DNA of 64,000 nucleotides from Dipylidium caninum. Lineage: Eukaryota; Platyhelminthes; Cestoda; Cyclophyllidea; Dipylidiidae. Every line of letters begins with the position of its first letter. Within the stretch, counting starts at the first letter, position 1. The stretch covers positions 496,001-560,000 of the forward strand of contig QEYB01000448.1 in assembly GCA_017562135.1 (NCBI GenBank). Reading direction: 5' to 3'. The notes below the pieces were generated by a model. It did no database searches. It was not told the origin of the DNA and saw only the letters and a list, made by a program, of their open reading frames with translations. The position numbers and the translations under genes were made by a program. Shown here one piece after another: positions 37,401 to 52,400 of the stretch.

Positions 37401-40400
37401 TTTAATCGTTTATTGACCCTAAAAATAAATATTCACTTTCAGAGGGGCATGTATGACTTGTCCAATCATCGGCAGATGCCAGGAGACGTTGTTCAAGCTG
37501 AATTTAATAGATAATTTTGAAAAGTGTACTCCTTGTTTTCTATTCATATCAACGCCCTTTTTATCCACGGCCACATAAAACTCAAATTACCCTCGACAGC
37601 TGAGACAACTTCTCTAAAATAAGATATTCCACCGCATCCTTCCATATTCATCAGCCGATATTCCACTTGCCGAACATCGCCTTTTTGGATAGTCACAAAT
37701 TACTTTTTAGCAGGAAAGATACAATAACCACAGTGGTATTATGAAAGACTTTGAGTGGTTCATTGACTCTACAATTAGGTATTTTTCAAGAAGGAATTTA
37801 TGACTTGCTCAATCATTGACAGAAATTCGTAGATGTCAATGGTAGTTATTTCAATTGAAGGTAATAAATGGTGTGAAAAATTGTGCCTTTTGTTTTCCAT
37901 TTGTATCAAACGCCCCTTTCATAGTTTTCAATTTAATAATCATCTTCCCTGTCCCCGTATTTACGGCCGCACATTCAGATAAGATCTGTCTGTGGTTGAC
38001 TCTCCAAATAGGCATGTTAAAAACTAAATTCCTCCATTTTTTGCCACTATTCACTTTCGCCCACATATTGGGTTGATTTTTTGGAAGTAGCATTGGTGAC
38101 AGTTCGGTCAACTTCCTACCTGTTCTAGTTTACTTTGAAGGTTGTCCCGTTGATTCGCGATGGAATCACAATTTGTTTGTGTCTCGCGCAATTGTCGCGT
38201 CAACTCTTGAATGCGGCCTGATGATTGCTGCACCTCCCTCTGCAATCGTTCATTCTGTGTGGTCATCTCGTTCATATTCTGTTGTAGTCCAGCCAGTTGC
38301 TCCTGCAGTGTTCTCTTCAAAGACAGACAGCAAAGTACCGTCGGGTGTTTATCATGACAAGAGGATATCAAAATAACCTTTAAAAGTCAATGAGAAGCAC
38401 GTTGGGAAGTGGAGAACAGTGATTTTGGTTCTCCTAAAAACATCCTAAACTAATCTCATTAATTTGTACGGAGCTTGCATTAAGAAAGTTGGATTATTCA
38501 CCCTTTGGATTATGGTTTGTTGTTGAGACTCAAGGAGCGCCGACTCATTCCGTGCCTGGAGGATTCGGTTCTGGTCGTTGGCCACATCGAGGGCCTGTTG
38601 AGTGCGTTGAAGGCTCACCTTGAGCTCGGTGACAATGGCATCTCGCTCCGCATCCGACGAGTTGGTCAGCTGGGACAGTTTGGCAGTCAAATCGAGTTGC
38701 TGTGTCAACTGTTCAATCTAGGCGTTGGAAAATCTCACTGCCTAGATTATTTCCTTGGAAATGCTACTAAAGGTTTACCAGTCTCCTACTTCAACATGGT
38801 AAGTGTAAGCCCCAACACTGTTTCACCATCAACAGCCTATTAAGGACGACATTCAGCTAAATTTCGTGCAAACTTTCACCATTTTTAGGCTGAGCTAGAG
38901 TCTCAGCAATGTATTTAAAAAAGGTGTTTTAATTACAAACCTGTGAATCTTTCCTTTGAAGTTCGCCTTTCAACTGCTTCACCATCAAATTCAAATTGTC
39001 CAACTCTGCTGATTGAGTTGGTGAGAGGCCCATCTAAAGTTTAGGCTAGTCAAAATATAAAAAAACTTACAATTGCAGAACCTTTTGACGTCGAGCTCTC
39101 AAGTTGTGTGCGTTTTTTCACCTCCTCCTCGTAGGACTTGCTGAGACTGTCTCTTTCATAGTTCAGCTTGTCCACCTAAACCAAATTTTAAAGTAATCTT
39201 ATGAAATTCCCTCGGAGCAGCCTAGAAGGAGCAAGTTAGTGCAGTGCCGTGGCCCCATGTGCCAGATTGGAAACTATGAAACTGGCGTTGAATAAAGATG
39301 AAAGAACAAACCGCAATTTCGCACATTATGTACATAATCTTCACTTTTGGAGTTGATAAACGACTCAAAGTCCTTTATAATATCAATTTGGTCGTCGAAT
39401 TTTCCCTTCTACCCAAAAATATCTCATTAATACGAATTATTGTCCACCCATTTGCTTCATCGCTTTCGATTACCAGTCAAAATCGGCACAAAGGTTTGGC
39501 TTTTTCGTCTCTCGTTGGTCATCTCCCACACGTACGCAGGTTTTAACACAACAGTGGAATGGCCTGTTTCTGCTTCGTTTAGATCCAACTTCACAAATAG
39601 TCGTGCTTATGTGTGTGTGTGGATCGGATTCTGACAGTTGCGGGCCTTAATTCCTCCTCCTCTTTGTTGTCAACTTGCACTGGTGGTCGCCCTCGAGGCG
39701 AGGAGAGTCGAGGCTCCTTGAAGATACTCAAACGGTCAAACCGAAGCTGTCGGAACAAAGATCGAGCACTTTTTTCCTTAGTAGTGAATCCATCTCCGCA
39801 TGCCCCGTTAACGTTTCTCAAAACCTGTTAAGCTGAGCCCTGATTCAATTTGAACGCTTACAAGAAAAGTGGATGTAAGTCGCATTTTGTTTTCATCTGG
39901 TTTTAACGAAAAATGAAATAAATTGCAACACAAATACCGAATAAATTTACGCAATGAGTAAAAGGTACACCTTTAAAATTTGTAAAAATATAGAACGCAT
40001 CTCTCTCAGCCGCAGGTGGACACAACCTAAACAATAAGGCCCTTTTCATATTTTTCCAGCTAATATTTCGTGCTCCTAGAGTGAGTCTTTCGCCTTATCT
40101 CCAAGAAGGCAGTCAATTTTTCGGCCACAAAATATTTTACTGTTAAAGCTACATAATTGCTAGGATGTGTCGTCGAGGATGCGTCCGGACTGATGACAAA
40201 GGAGTCGTGAGGAGGCACTGAAGGTATAAGTAGTCAGGAGGTTGTAAATTAAAAAAAACTTAATTACTATTTGACCAGACGTTCTTCATTTGCCACTCCA
40301 GACGTCAGATTACGGAAGCTACGTCTGAACTTCCTTTATTTACCTCCATCATCGCAGAAGCTAAGAGGAGGCAACCAAGAAACGGGAGGAAACGAGCTGG

Positions 40401-43400
40401 TTTTAATTTTAGCATCTGACTCATTTTAACTGCCTTCAACTCATTCGTAAGACATCCGAGTGGTCACGAGGACGAACTGCAGGCTCTCAACACGTCTGCT
40501 GTCTGTCTGTCACCTTGGCGGCTTGGTGGGAGGACCTCGGCCTGTGGTCCCGGCCTCTCCTGCGCCACCAACATTAGCTCGCAAGCTATGAAACGGGCGT
40601 TGAATACACAGTGGGAGACAAAAGGCGTAATTTTTCACATTCCTTGTCATATTCACTCGGAGTAACTTCAGTCGGAATCCACGACTTTCCTAGTTCCTAC
40701 TTCAGACTCGAGCTCGCGAATGGTTGCGTGTGTGGGTCGGGTTCCACGGTCTACACGGCCTTAATTCCTCTTCCTTGCTGTCAACTTGGACCGGCGGTCT
40801 CCCTCGGGGCGAGGCGAGACGAGGATCCTTCACGATGCCCAAACTGTCAGAACTCGTAGCTTGTCGAGTTGCGCTATGATCCAATTTGAACTCGTACAAG
40901 AAATGTGAGTGTAAATCGCGTTTTGATTCCACCTGGTTTCGGTGAAAAATAAAATACACATGCGACACAAAGATCAAAAAATTTTTACAAAGCCAGTGGA
41001 AAGAATACGTTAAAAGCGCATCTCTCCCAGTCGCAGCTGAACCCAGGCTAAACGCAAACACCCGTTTCGTAGTTTTCAACACCATACGAGGCCAAATGGG
41101 AAAGTTTCCCTTTAAAAGTAGCCAGACTTGAAGTGTTCAACAAAATTCGACGGAAGAATTAATGACACATCAAGTCACCTGGATTTGAAGGTCCTGAGCC
41201 TGTCGCCTCAAGTCATGTATTTCGTTCTCCAAGTCCGCATTTCGTTTTCGCAGATTTTCCACTTCCGATGCAAATTTGGCTGACGATTTTTCAGCAGAGC
41301 CCTAAAAGTCGAGGAGGCCGATTTCATCGGTTCACTTGTCACAAAATAAATTTCATTCTATTACACACTCTAAGGCCTTCAGGAGTAGGCACGAAATCTT
41401 GAACGTACTGCCTGCCCAGAGACTGAAGCCCTCGGCTTCAAATGGATTTCACTTTTAAAATAAAGGTCTTTACTACCAAAAGGTAGTTACTCTCTCCGAG
41501 GCACTTTTTAATTTGGAAGAAACGCTGGCGAACCTGGAAGTAGCGCGCTGTAGAAGGCGAGGCCGAAGTTGCCGACACAGGCTGGTCGCCTCGATCCAGG
41601 AGTCTTTGGCGAAGAACGTCAATATGACTCTCTAGTTCGTGGTTGCGTTTTCGTAGGCCGTGGATTTCATCAAGAAGATCATGCTAATCGGGGAGAAATA
41701 AGACCAACTATCAGGCTGTACAAGTGATTATGAGAAAGTGATTCGACACGTTTCTCCTGTCTACAGGCACAAGTATGGAGAAGAGGAGAAGAGGCGGAAT
41801 TAAAAATCTCCTCCGCCGTTGTAGACACAAATAAGTGATCCTTTGGAAGTTAACTTGGTTAACTATGAAAAGGAAGAAGTAGACGAGCGATTATAGTGAT
41901 AATTCATATCCACATAGTAATCTACTTTTATTGACTTCGATTCAGACATAGTCGTAAAAAATGAGTAGCTCGTGAGTGGCAAAAATTACTGCGTTTAAAA
42001 ATCGGTGAAGAAGGATTTTCGACTCACATTCTCGCTTTCAATTTTCCTTAGCCTCTGCTCGCGTTCTTCAACACGCTTCTGCAATATACTCGCTTTCGAC
42101 TTGTTTTCCTCCAAATTACTCTGAAGTCGAGCCAGCTCATCTGCTTGGCTTTGCTATTTTGGCATGGGATGTAAGATGAAAAAGGAAAGATCCGTTAACA
42201 GGCGCCCGAATTCCTTTAATTCTATTTAATGCCAATCATCTCAACTTCAAGCATATTGAAGTGTAAGGAGGAATCTTGGTTTTTAGTTGTTCTTGTGCAT
42301 ATTGCCATCGTGAAAGAGGGGTTTCTCTGGGCCGGGAAAAAACTTCCCGACTTTAACGTTCCCGCTTACTACTAATCAGCCCATCGTAGTAAAATGCTAC
42401 TGAAAGCATTTAAGTAGAAAGCCGGATCGTTGATAGACTCACACATTCCAATTCGAGGGCTCTCAGTTTATCCATCTTTTCCACCATTTCGCTGTTAAGT
42501 TGAGCTCTCTCTGTTTCAACCTCTTGAATACGATTTTTGTTGTATTCCAAATCGGACTTTGTTTTGTCCTACATTAAGGGATAAGATGAAATTCCCACAT
42601 TGTTTGAGGCAAGTTGCGTTAAAGTAAACAGTCTTAATGAGAATTAAGTGGAAACATTCTACTTTTTGCTGCTCTCAAGAATTATGAGAAATATTCGTCA
42701 CGCCAAAACAGATTTAACTAACCAACTCTCCGTAAAGTGACTTCAAGTCATGGTCTTTTTCGTCAATCATCAGTTGCAGATGGCTCAACCGACTTCCCTG
42801 CTCCTGTTGCACGGAACGCATTCGCGAAATCTCGTCCGCCTAGTGTTGTGGGAAGAGCAATTTTTCACTCCTCATGGTGGGGCAAGAACTGTGTGCCCGG
42901 GGGGGGGGGGGGGGCAGGAGCACTGGGCTCACGCCAAACTCTATGCAATAATTAGTTCTACCGCTGTGTTCCAAATACGGCTTTTTTATTAGCCAGTTTT
43001 ATACCGAAATACTGATTTTAGAGGAGTGTTAAGGCTTCTTAAAATGACAGTGAACAATTAAGAAACGCATCCCTGATGTCTTCCCGAAAAGTAGAGTCAT
43101 CATTTAGGAGCAGAAAAGTTTCTTCTGTGTTTCACCTTAAGTGAGATCGTAGAAAACAAGGGTATCTCACCAACTTTTCCATAAATTCAAATGTTCGACT
43201 AATTTTAGCCATATTTCTACCCTAAAAAATGGCCACGGAGCTTACGTGCTGTACTTGCAACTGTCGAGATCTCTCATCCTTGTACGTAATCTCCTCACGC
43301 AACGACTTCATTTCACTTTCCAGGCTATGCATCTTCTTCTTGGCATTTGTACTCTCCTCCTTCTGTCTGGACTGAAAAATTACTGGGTAATTGAAATTTG

Positions 43401-46400
43401 CCCCTCCACCTCGGCCCGTCCTTCCACACGCATTGCCCCGGAAGGCGTGAATTCTGCAGTCTGTCGGTGGACATCCAACTTCTCAAGTCGCCTCCCCCTG
43501 CCTGCCTACGCATTGCCCGACATGATGTCGATTTCACCCAAAAAATAGACTTTTCTACTGCTTTTTGCACAAGATGTCTCGACTGCGGAATACGAGCAGG
43601 ATGCAGACTTAACGGGCGGCATTTTACCATCTAACTGAAGTTATACTCGACGGCAATTTACCAATTCCGTCTCCTGTTGTTCCAGCCTTCCTTCGCGTTC
43701 CTGCAGGGTTTTGTGGAGGTAGTTAACACGATGGTTCAACTCGTCCAATTCCTTCGTAAGTCGTTGAATTTCCTGAATGTGATTCTTGTCCTGCATCGCA
43801 GTATAGCAGTAAACATTCGATAAAATAGCGAAACTACTTTTGGGAAATATTTGCACTTTAAGTGTGTGTGGCCAACTTTTACACCACAAAAACACTAGTG
43901 ACTTAAAAAATGCTTTCTTAGTATTAAACTGCAATAATCGGTGGCTACGATGAAAGTCAATCAAACGACTTGACTTTAAGTGATTCCGCCCTCCCGGAAA
44001 TACGAATTGGACTGATGGTGGGCAAGAATTAGTAGACCATAAATCCCAATTGCCTGGTGATGGTCTTAAAATCTCCGACTTTCCCAAAAGAGGGAAGGAA
44101 AGGAGAGGTTTTCAAAGACTGTCCGACAAAACGACTTCAAAGATCTCCTACACCGTCAAATAGTTTTATTTTCACTCGCGTGATGAGACCACTTACACAT
44201 TCTCGTTCCATTTGTTGCAGTTTATCCGTTTTCTCGGTGAGTTGTCCAAGAACCGTGTGGTACTTCTTCTGCAGACTCTCCAAATCCGTGATCACCTTAG
44301 CCTACAACAATAAGAAGCAATAGAAGCACCAAAAATTCTACCATTTCAGGGAAGAATTCATAGATCACGTCGTGGTAAGAGGGAGTAAAACTGGAAGTTG
44401 AGTCCAGAAGTGGAGTGGGTGAAAGAAATTTGCCAGCTAATGGAATACGGTGGCGAAAATATTCTTCTTGACAACGAGAGGCACGTGAAAGAAGGAAATC
44501 CAAATTTCTCCATTACAAAAAAAATCAAAATTCCACTTCTTTTTGCTATTTTACTTGCTACTGAAATTTCCGGAGACTCTTACGGTTTCACGGCCTCCGC
44601 GGCGACGAAGCTGGAGAATCCATCTTCCACACCAGCACACACACACAGGCACTAACCTTGAATGAGCTTCGAGGGGAGTGAAAGGGGACATGTGGAATGC
44701 GATGAGTTTGTGGAAAACGAAGAGAAAGGAATTCTCATCACCTCCAAACAAATGCCATGACCTACCTCCGGACGACTCCATGAAATAGCAACTGCAAATG
44801 TTATTTTTTGCTTAAAAAATCCCAAGGAATCATGGGAAGATGAGAGTGAATGAACTCGAACCTTTTCGAAGTCGAGCAGCTTTATCTTATCCTTCTTCTC
44901 CTGCAATTCCATCTCCACAGCCGATGCCGAGGAGTTTACCCGTGCCAATTCGTCTGTCGCTCGAGTCGTCTCCAAACGCAGTGTTCTCTCCTATACCGGC
45001 AGTACAAATACAAAGAAGAATAGACCTTGTAAAGTTGTTCTAATGCTGTCAAGCCGGGGGGGAAGGGGGAGGGGGGGCATCTTCATTGTGACGCCGTTTT
45101 TGACGGGTGGAGGCGGTCCTTGCCCACTCTGAGGCGATACCCAAACAATCGGAGAGGTGAAGGCTGCTGCCAAGGGGATAAACTCACAATAGATTCACGT
45201 TCATCCTTCGATTTGGCCAGTTCCAGTTTCAACCGTTCAATCTCCAAGGTGCTGGCAGAGGACTGTAAGTAAAGTACACACGAAAAAGAAGTTTTACGCG
45301 GAGAGGGTGAAGATAAGGTTACCTCGGACTAAAAGCAGAATGAAATGTTGGGGGTGATCGGAGGTTGCGCTTGGCGACTTGTCTGTTCCTCAAAAAACCA
45401 CAAGTAGAATACCTTCCCGGGGCACGCATTTTCACCCAGTTGCATCGCTCATTTCATGTTTTGTTCACACAAAACAGACTGGGAAATCGCTAGCCGAGTT
45501 CCATTAATTCTGGCCTCAACAGATCCGCGTTATGGCGACGACAATAAATCAACTCCGTTCGTTTGTGTGTGTGCATGTTTAATCGGCGGTGAGGCAGAAG
45601 ACTGATGACCTCCATCGCGTTGGTAGTGTAATTTAGTGGAATGAGTTTTTCAAAAAAATTGGACTAAGTAAATGCGCCAACGGTTAAATTATCCCGGTAA
45701 GTGGGACCGCGGTTCAGCAGGCCCGCGATACCTCGGAATAACACCCCTTTCCTGCCTTGTAATGAAGCCATTCCGTCCAAATTGAGTTTACGTGAGTAGG
45801 AATGAGGAACTTCCGACAGACCCGCATATCCCGGCGTCCCCCGCTGCCTGACTTGATAATAATTTCTAGGGGCGGTTTTCCACTTGCATATATTTCCGGC
45901 TAAGGGCTGAGGCAAGTCTGACCTGCGCTTACTCTGCCTCGCATAGAAAAATATTAGGTTGGAAACTATGAAAATGGCGTTTTTGTTTGGTCTGTGTTCA
46001 GTTGCATCTGAGAGAGACACATCGTGACATGCGCTCGATAATTTTATTTTACTTTTCACCGAAACCAGAGGGAAACAAAACGAAATTTGAATCTACTTTT
46101 CTTGTGGGGGTTCAAATTGAATCATAACGCGGCTTGACCGGCTTCGAGAAACATTAACGAGGCATTCGGAGATGGATTCACTACTGATGAGAAAAGTACC
46201 CGATCTTTTTTCCAACAATTTGGTTCGAACCATTTGAGTATCGCCTCGAGGGGGACCGCCAGTCAAAGTTGACAACAAGGAGGAGGAGGAATTAAGGCCG
46301 GCGACCGTGGAATGCGATCTACGCACGCACGCGACGGATTCACGAGTAACAAAATGTGCTCGCCATTGGTTTCAACAACTTCGCTTTGACAATTTGAGCA

Positions 46401-49400
46401 TCACCGGGGCGCCTCGACGAGGAGGAGGAATTAAGGACGACGACTGTGGAATCCGGCCCACACACATCCGACTAATAAGATCGTGATAGAGGAAGACGAC
46501 TCACGGGACGTAAGAGCAAGTACGCATGATAGCGTTTAACAACCATCCAAAGCTTAAAGTGCATTTAACAACCTAAATAACTTCCCGGTAATTTGAAATT
46601 TTGGCGCATCCTCCACATTCACAAAATATGTAACCGACCGGCTATCGCCTTTTGGGGTAATTACCAATCATTTTAACGAGGAAAAAGTACAATAGCCAAA
46701 ATAATATTGTAAAAGACTTTGAGTCGTTTGTTAGCTCTATAAGTAAAGATTTTTTCAAAAATGGCATGTATGACTTGCCAACTCGTTGGCGAGTCATTGT
46801 GATTGAATATAATAAATAATGTGAAGAATTACGCCTTTCGTTACCTCCTTACATTCAACGCTCATTTCCGAGTTTCAAACTTTTTAATAAGGTTGCCTCC
46901 TCTCTTCAGTGGTGAGCAGAGGCAGTTGTCGTGGACGCACGGTATTTCGGTGTGACTACTTCCTTCTGGAGAGGACTAAAAGACGTCTTTTATATAAAGT
47001 AGCCGTCTCGCAAGGCGTCGCAGGAGAGACAGTAAAGACTGCTGGGGTGAGGCCATCACGCAACCTCCAAAGGACACTAAGTCACACGGGCACACATTTC
47101 CGCATTACCCATTCATTTCTTCCTTACTTCCTTAAAAAGGCCGACTCCCCATTGGGGCGGTGCGAAATAAACGACTGCCCTGCCATTATATCAACAAAAT
47201 AATGTGGATTTTCGCAGTCAACATTGAATGCTCACTTGAGTGTGCTGCACCCGAATTAGCTCATTTTCGCGTTCATGCAAATTAGTCTGCAGTTGTAATA
47301 ACTTCTCGCGCATCTCTGTGTTGGCCTGCCGAAGGGTTGCCAATTCGGCCTGGGTAATGGGCATTCCGGCGATCTGCGACTGCCAGTCCACCAGTCCGTT
47401 CATGCCCGCTGCCGACTGCCGAACACAATAAACTCATTAGACAATAGACGAGTTGGAAATGCTGTCTATTTTCGACTGTGGCCACTCCGATCCCATTCGG
47501 CTTGGACTCTTTCAGAGAGTTCAAGCCGAAGAAGGAAAATCGTTTTTATAACAACTTCGAATGCAACCAGGGACTCAAAAGAGACCATCTGCCAGATGCC
47601 GTGGTCAATTTCCTAACCGCAAGTTCTCAGGTCAGGGCAAGGGAGCTGGAAGTCTACTTTTAACTGTGTCCTCGTATTTCTGTGGCAAATGGCTATTTTG
47701 ATTTCATCCGCCCAAAACACGATAGTGGACCCACCGCAGCTCTTCTGACCGCCTTTTCTCACGCTTTCCGAGCCAAGCTTCACTGTGTGACAGCCTTCTG
47801 GAGCTTAGGTGTAGGTTTTCAGAGTGAATGCTTTGTGGAGCGCATTAAAAAGGAGGACATTCAGGCAGGTGTTAGGTATGCTTGCGAAAGAGAAGTGTAC
47901 TGGAAGACGAAAAGACTAAAACGAAAGTTGGTACATCGTGTTCATGGAAGGCAAATGCCCAGAATTACAAGTAAGATTTTTCCCACTAACCCAAAAAATG
48001 GAGTGGAAATGTAGGCGGAGCAGCGACATTGTGCGGAGATTTAAAGTCATATCGCCTTAAACTTAAAAATATTAAAAACCTACGAAACCTGAGTAGGAAA
48101 AAGCAGAAGGCTCCTATATTGTGATCCAAGGGATTTTTAGCAAGCATCAATTCTTAGATCTCCGCCCAGAGTGAGGAAAGACGTCCGTTGATGAATATTC
48201 CTGGTTTATATGCTGCATTAAAGTGGTGGTAAATTGGTCAGGAGGGGTTTATTACCTTATTAAGTTGGGTGGCTTGTATGGCGGAAACTGTCGTCTAGTG
48301 TGAGTTCGTGAGGCGAGGAGTGCAGAAGACACTTTTTTAATCTTAAACTCAACACTCTCCTCATCCAAATGGTAGTTATAATATTCTCCCTGCTTTCTAC
48401 TCAATTTCAAATAAATCAGCACTGACTGACAGAAGCCCAAACTGTCAGGTTGTAAATGCTTTTGGGACTAAATAAAGTCATTAAGCCATACTTAATTACT
48501 TTTCACTAAACGGTCGGCCCAACACGTGCCTCCGTAACAAGGCCATGCTGTTGAATTATAAAAAGGACGTAGCCGCCGCTGGCGATTACCACCCTGATAG
48601 ATGTTCGCATTACTGGTGGCGTTGGCGATCTACACCCTCCACAGTCGTAACGTCAGAGAGCGAGAAAGAGAGTAAACAAATAGGGGAGAAGGAAAGAGAA
48701 TGAGACTGGAGTTGGTAAACAAATTTTCGACGCGGGGTACGAGATCATCTAGTGGAATAGTAAAATGTACACTGGAGATTAGAACCCTTTCCAGACAAAG
48801 AAATGAGACAGCTAATACAATGACTTTGAATGGGGGCATTATGGTCATGAGAACGGTGAGGCGGAGTGGAGATGGGAAGATAAGGTGAGAATTGTTAGCA
48901 TTTCAAGAAATACAATAAAACCAGAATAACTAAAACAAACAGCAACAAAAAGGCGTGTGATTAATTTTAGACCACCAACACGCCATAGGTAGAGGATGAA
49001 CAAGTAGTTTTTGTTGAGAAGAAGAACAAAACCGAAGCAATTACTTTTTTAAATCCTACTGCTCAGCCCTCCGTTCTTCCCACTGAATCGCTTCGGTGGC
49101 TTAGTAGCCGCTTCTCATCCCCTGACAGTTTATGGTCAGGAATGTCGTTAAGATAGTTAGGTAGTTATCTATGATATTAAGAATTTCGTTAATAAATAAT
49201 CTGGTTAGAGTAATTCATACTTGGGCGACTTCGAGAGCATTAAGTCGTGAGGTTTTGTTGTCGAGTTCTCGTTGTAAAGACTTCATTCGCACTTCCATCT
49301 CTGAATTCTGGAAGCGAAGACGCGTCAAGTCCTGTAATTGTTGTTGCAACTGCATGCAAAAGAATAAATCGCGTAAACAGTCTAAAAAGTGTTTTTGACA

Positions 49401-52400
49401 CGCAAACCTTTTGAGTGCAATCTTTTCAAGAATTCATAAGCCAATTAATCTAGTAGTCGTACAAGAAGATCAAGGGATCCATCGTTCTCAAAGACTTTCC
49501 ACTATTTATGAAAGTGGAGTTTACAACCGCCTAAAGATGTGTGCAATGATTTTAGTAATAAAGACATTTTAAATCCCTTTAACTTAGTTGTTTTAGGTAA
49601 ACTTGAGACGTAAAAAGAAGTTTTTGGATGTTGCCGTCGTCAGTAGTTTTGATTAGCTTACTCAAAAGTGTTGAGAACGTGTCTTTATTGGATCACCCTC
49701 ACTGATTTATGTTCGGCAGCTATTTTTTCAAATTGCGGATGAGTTTGAAGGTCGTCTTGCAAAAAATAAGGTGCATAATTAAAAGTAAATTTAGTCCAGT
49801 GTTTTTGGAGCAAGCGTACAAGTAAGAATTTTTCCAGAGAACTGTCGCAATTAGAGTGGAATGAGAAGAAACCTGGAACCACATGGTATTCGTGCGATTC
49901 GTCACAGACTGTCGTATTTCGTATTTTGTCTTCCTCAATTCAGGGGGTTTAATTCATCATGCTCGTATAAAAATTAAAAAGACTAAAGACTGCAGCTTAG
50001 CTGTCAGAATAACATTAAATTTGCTTTAAAGGTGCATAAACTGAGGGCACCACTAATAAAGTTTAGTGATAAATCCTAATGTAAATATTACCACAGGCTA
50101 CAGTATTCATCGTGTACCAAAACTGAGTTTTTGTAAGATCGACTAGACATGCATCCATAACTTTCATTGGGGAGTTGCATAATTCCAGATTTTATAAGAG
50201 CAACGAACCATTGTTTCTTTCTCATGCAACAGCCTGCCCAGCAGAATGGAGTCGGTACTCTGCATAGGCAAGTTGATTCCGCCCGCCGTGAGAGTAGCTG
50301 CCGCGGCGGCAGCCGAGGCTGACGACGAACCGATTAGATGGAAAGCGCTGCCGCTGAGGTGCGGCGAGATGCTACCTCCGGGGGCGCCCGAATGCGTGAA
50401 TGCACTTGGAGCCAAGAGTCCCGTCTGGCCGGCTCCCGAGGTTGAAGCATGACCCAAACGTGTATGTGCCTTTGTCAGTGCTCCCGTCGAGGCTGCTGTT
50501 TTTTGTGAGAGGCTAGGGAACAATGGAACTGTGGCCAACTAAAAGAGAGGAAATCACCACGACATGGCACACAGTACTTGAGATTTATTGGTGCCAAGGG
50601 AAATATTTCTACATATCCTACACTCTTGACATCGTGAGACCCCTAAACTCGCCTAATACTCTCTTCTCAACACCTTATTAATGATTTTTCTCGCCCCCTC
50701 CTGAACCGTTTCCCATTATCTTTACTAGGGAAAAATTGTCTCGACGTTATCTGCCCAAACAAATACCCTCGCACATCTGGATGGAATATCAAAAAGAGAC
50801 TATTTGCAGTCTACGATTCTCGCATACCAGGTGACGACCTTCGTCTCATGAGGACGATTCACTTGTTTATTTAATACTCCAAGCCTTAAAGCCACCACAT
50901 TTCGACAAAGACACTAATATGGGTGGCAGCCGTGGGAAGACCTGCGGGATCGGAATCGTTTCCACTGCGCAACAATAGGAGCAATCTCTCAGTACAAAGA
51001 CTAGATGGGATTTTTTATCGAAAAGTGCAAAAATGAATATGCGTAAGAAATTTCAAGTGTCTAGGATTAATGACATGAGAAGTGGTGTCATGTTCACTTT
51101 TTTGCTTAACGATGCCATAAAAAAGTGCTGGGGCTTTGGTAAAATTGCAGCGAATGTGATTTACGGGATGAAACATTGCTCTTACTACACCAGGATCGCC
51201 TTTCTTCTTGGAAGACGGCTAAAATCTCTTTTCTCCAAATTACCTCTCCGCTAAGTAACTGGCTACTCGAAAGATTTTAATCACACCACAAGTCGAATAC
51301 TTTTACTCGTCTGTCCGTGAAATAAGACTACTGAAATATACGTAATTATGCATTATAATGGTTAAAAGTGGCCACTGATTTGTTAAGCAGTAGTGAGGTT
51401 AACCCGGGGAGCCCAGCCGTAGTTGATTCACTTCTTCCAAAAAGCGCCTTCGTATAGTAAAAGGCGAACCCGACCAAGGAAGCGCTCCCAAGCGCAAAGA
51501 CTAGGACTAGATTAGTGAACAAAATCCCTTATATCAGAAGGTTTGGTTTTCCTGAGACAAGGGCCGTAAAGGGCAAGCAGCCAAGTGACAAGGATCACTG
51601 AGCTGTTACGTGAGTTTTCGAGTCCTCGATCAAAAACACGCTCATTTGTTTACTTGCCTAAGGGGTTAAACTGCAGATAAAATTAGTAGCAACATAAAAA
51701 ATTGAAATCACTAACCGCCGACTTGTCTTGCTCAGTCAAGTGCTCCTCCTGTCCTTGGACGAGTTTAACAAGAGCAGCAATACGCAAATTCGCCTCCTGA
51801 TTGGTGCGTCTGAGTTTCTCCAATTCAGGAATGTAACCTTGGAACTGGAAAGGAGAAGACATGGTCGTCAGTGGTGGGCAGGGCACGACAGAGGCGGTAC
51901 GTCCTAGTGTCGGCAAATGTCCTCAATCTTTACGTCTCCGCTTTAAATTTGATACTACCACGGAGGCTTTTGCTGTTTCCGCCTCTGATTTTTCTGCTAC
52001 CTCTTCTTCCTCTTCTTCTCCTGCTGCTGCTGCTGCTGCTGCTTCTGTGGTTGTGTGCGTGTGTGGCTGTTTGTGCGTTCACTCCTCAAGTCTGCGCCCA
52101 GTGCCTGCGCTGGATTTCCCCATGCGCGCAAGTGGGTGAGAATGCGAGAGTGGACGAAGTTGCGTGTTGGAGCGCCTCAGTGCCACTAATATAAGCCTGG
52201 GAGTGAGAGCATTTGAAGCGTGGAAAGACATAAAATATGCGCAGAGAGCGTCTGACGCCTTCTCACTAGGTTAGGCTCAGGAGCAGGAGGGGAGATTTTC
52301 AGGTCGAAATATAAGGCAGGTATACATTAATAATAATAATAATAATATTCTGCCGGCCTTGGCAACTTTTCTTCGCCAATTTAGAAGGAAAGGCTGTAGA

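Noticed and set aside
45664..46059. 131-codon minus-strand frame at the edge of MITE-like copy 6
   Set aside because: Part of it lies in the repeat, and it has neither coiled-coil character nor splice sites compatible with ERC.
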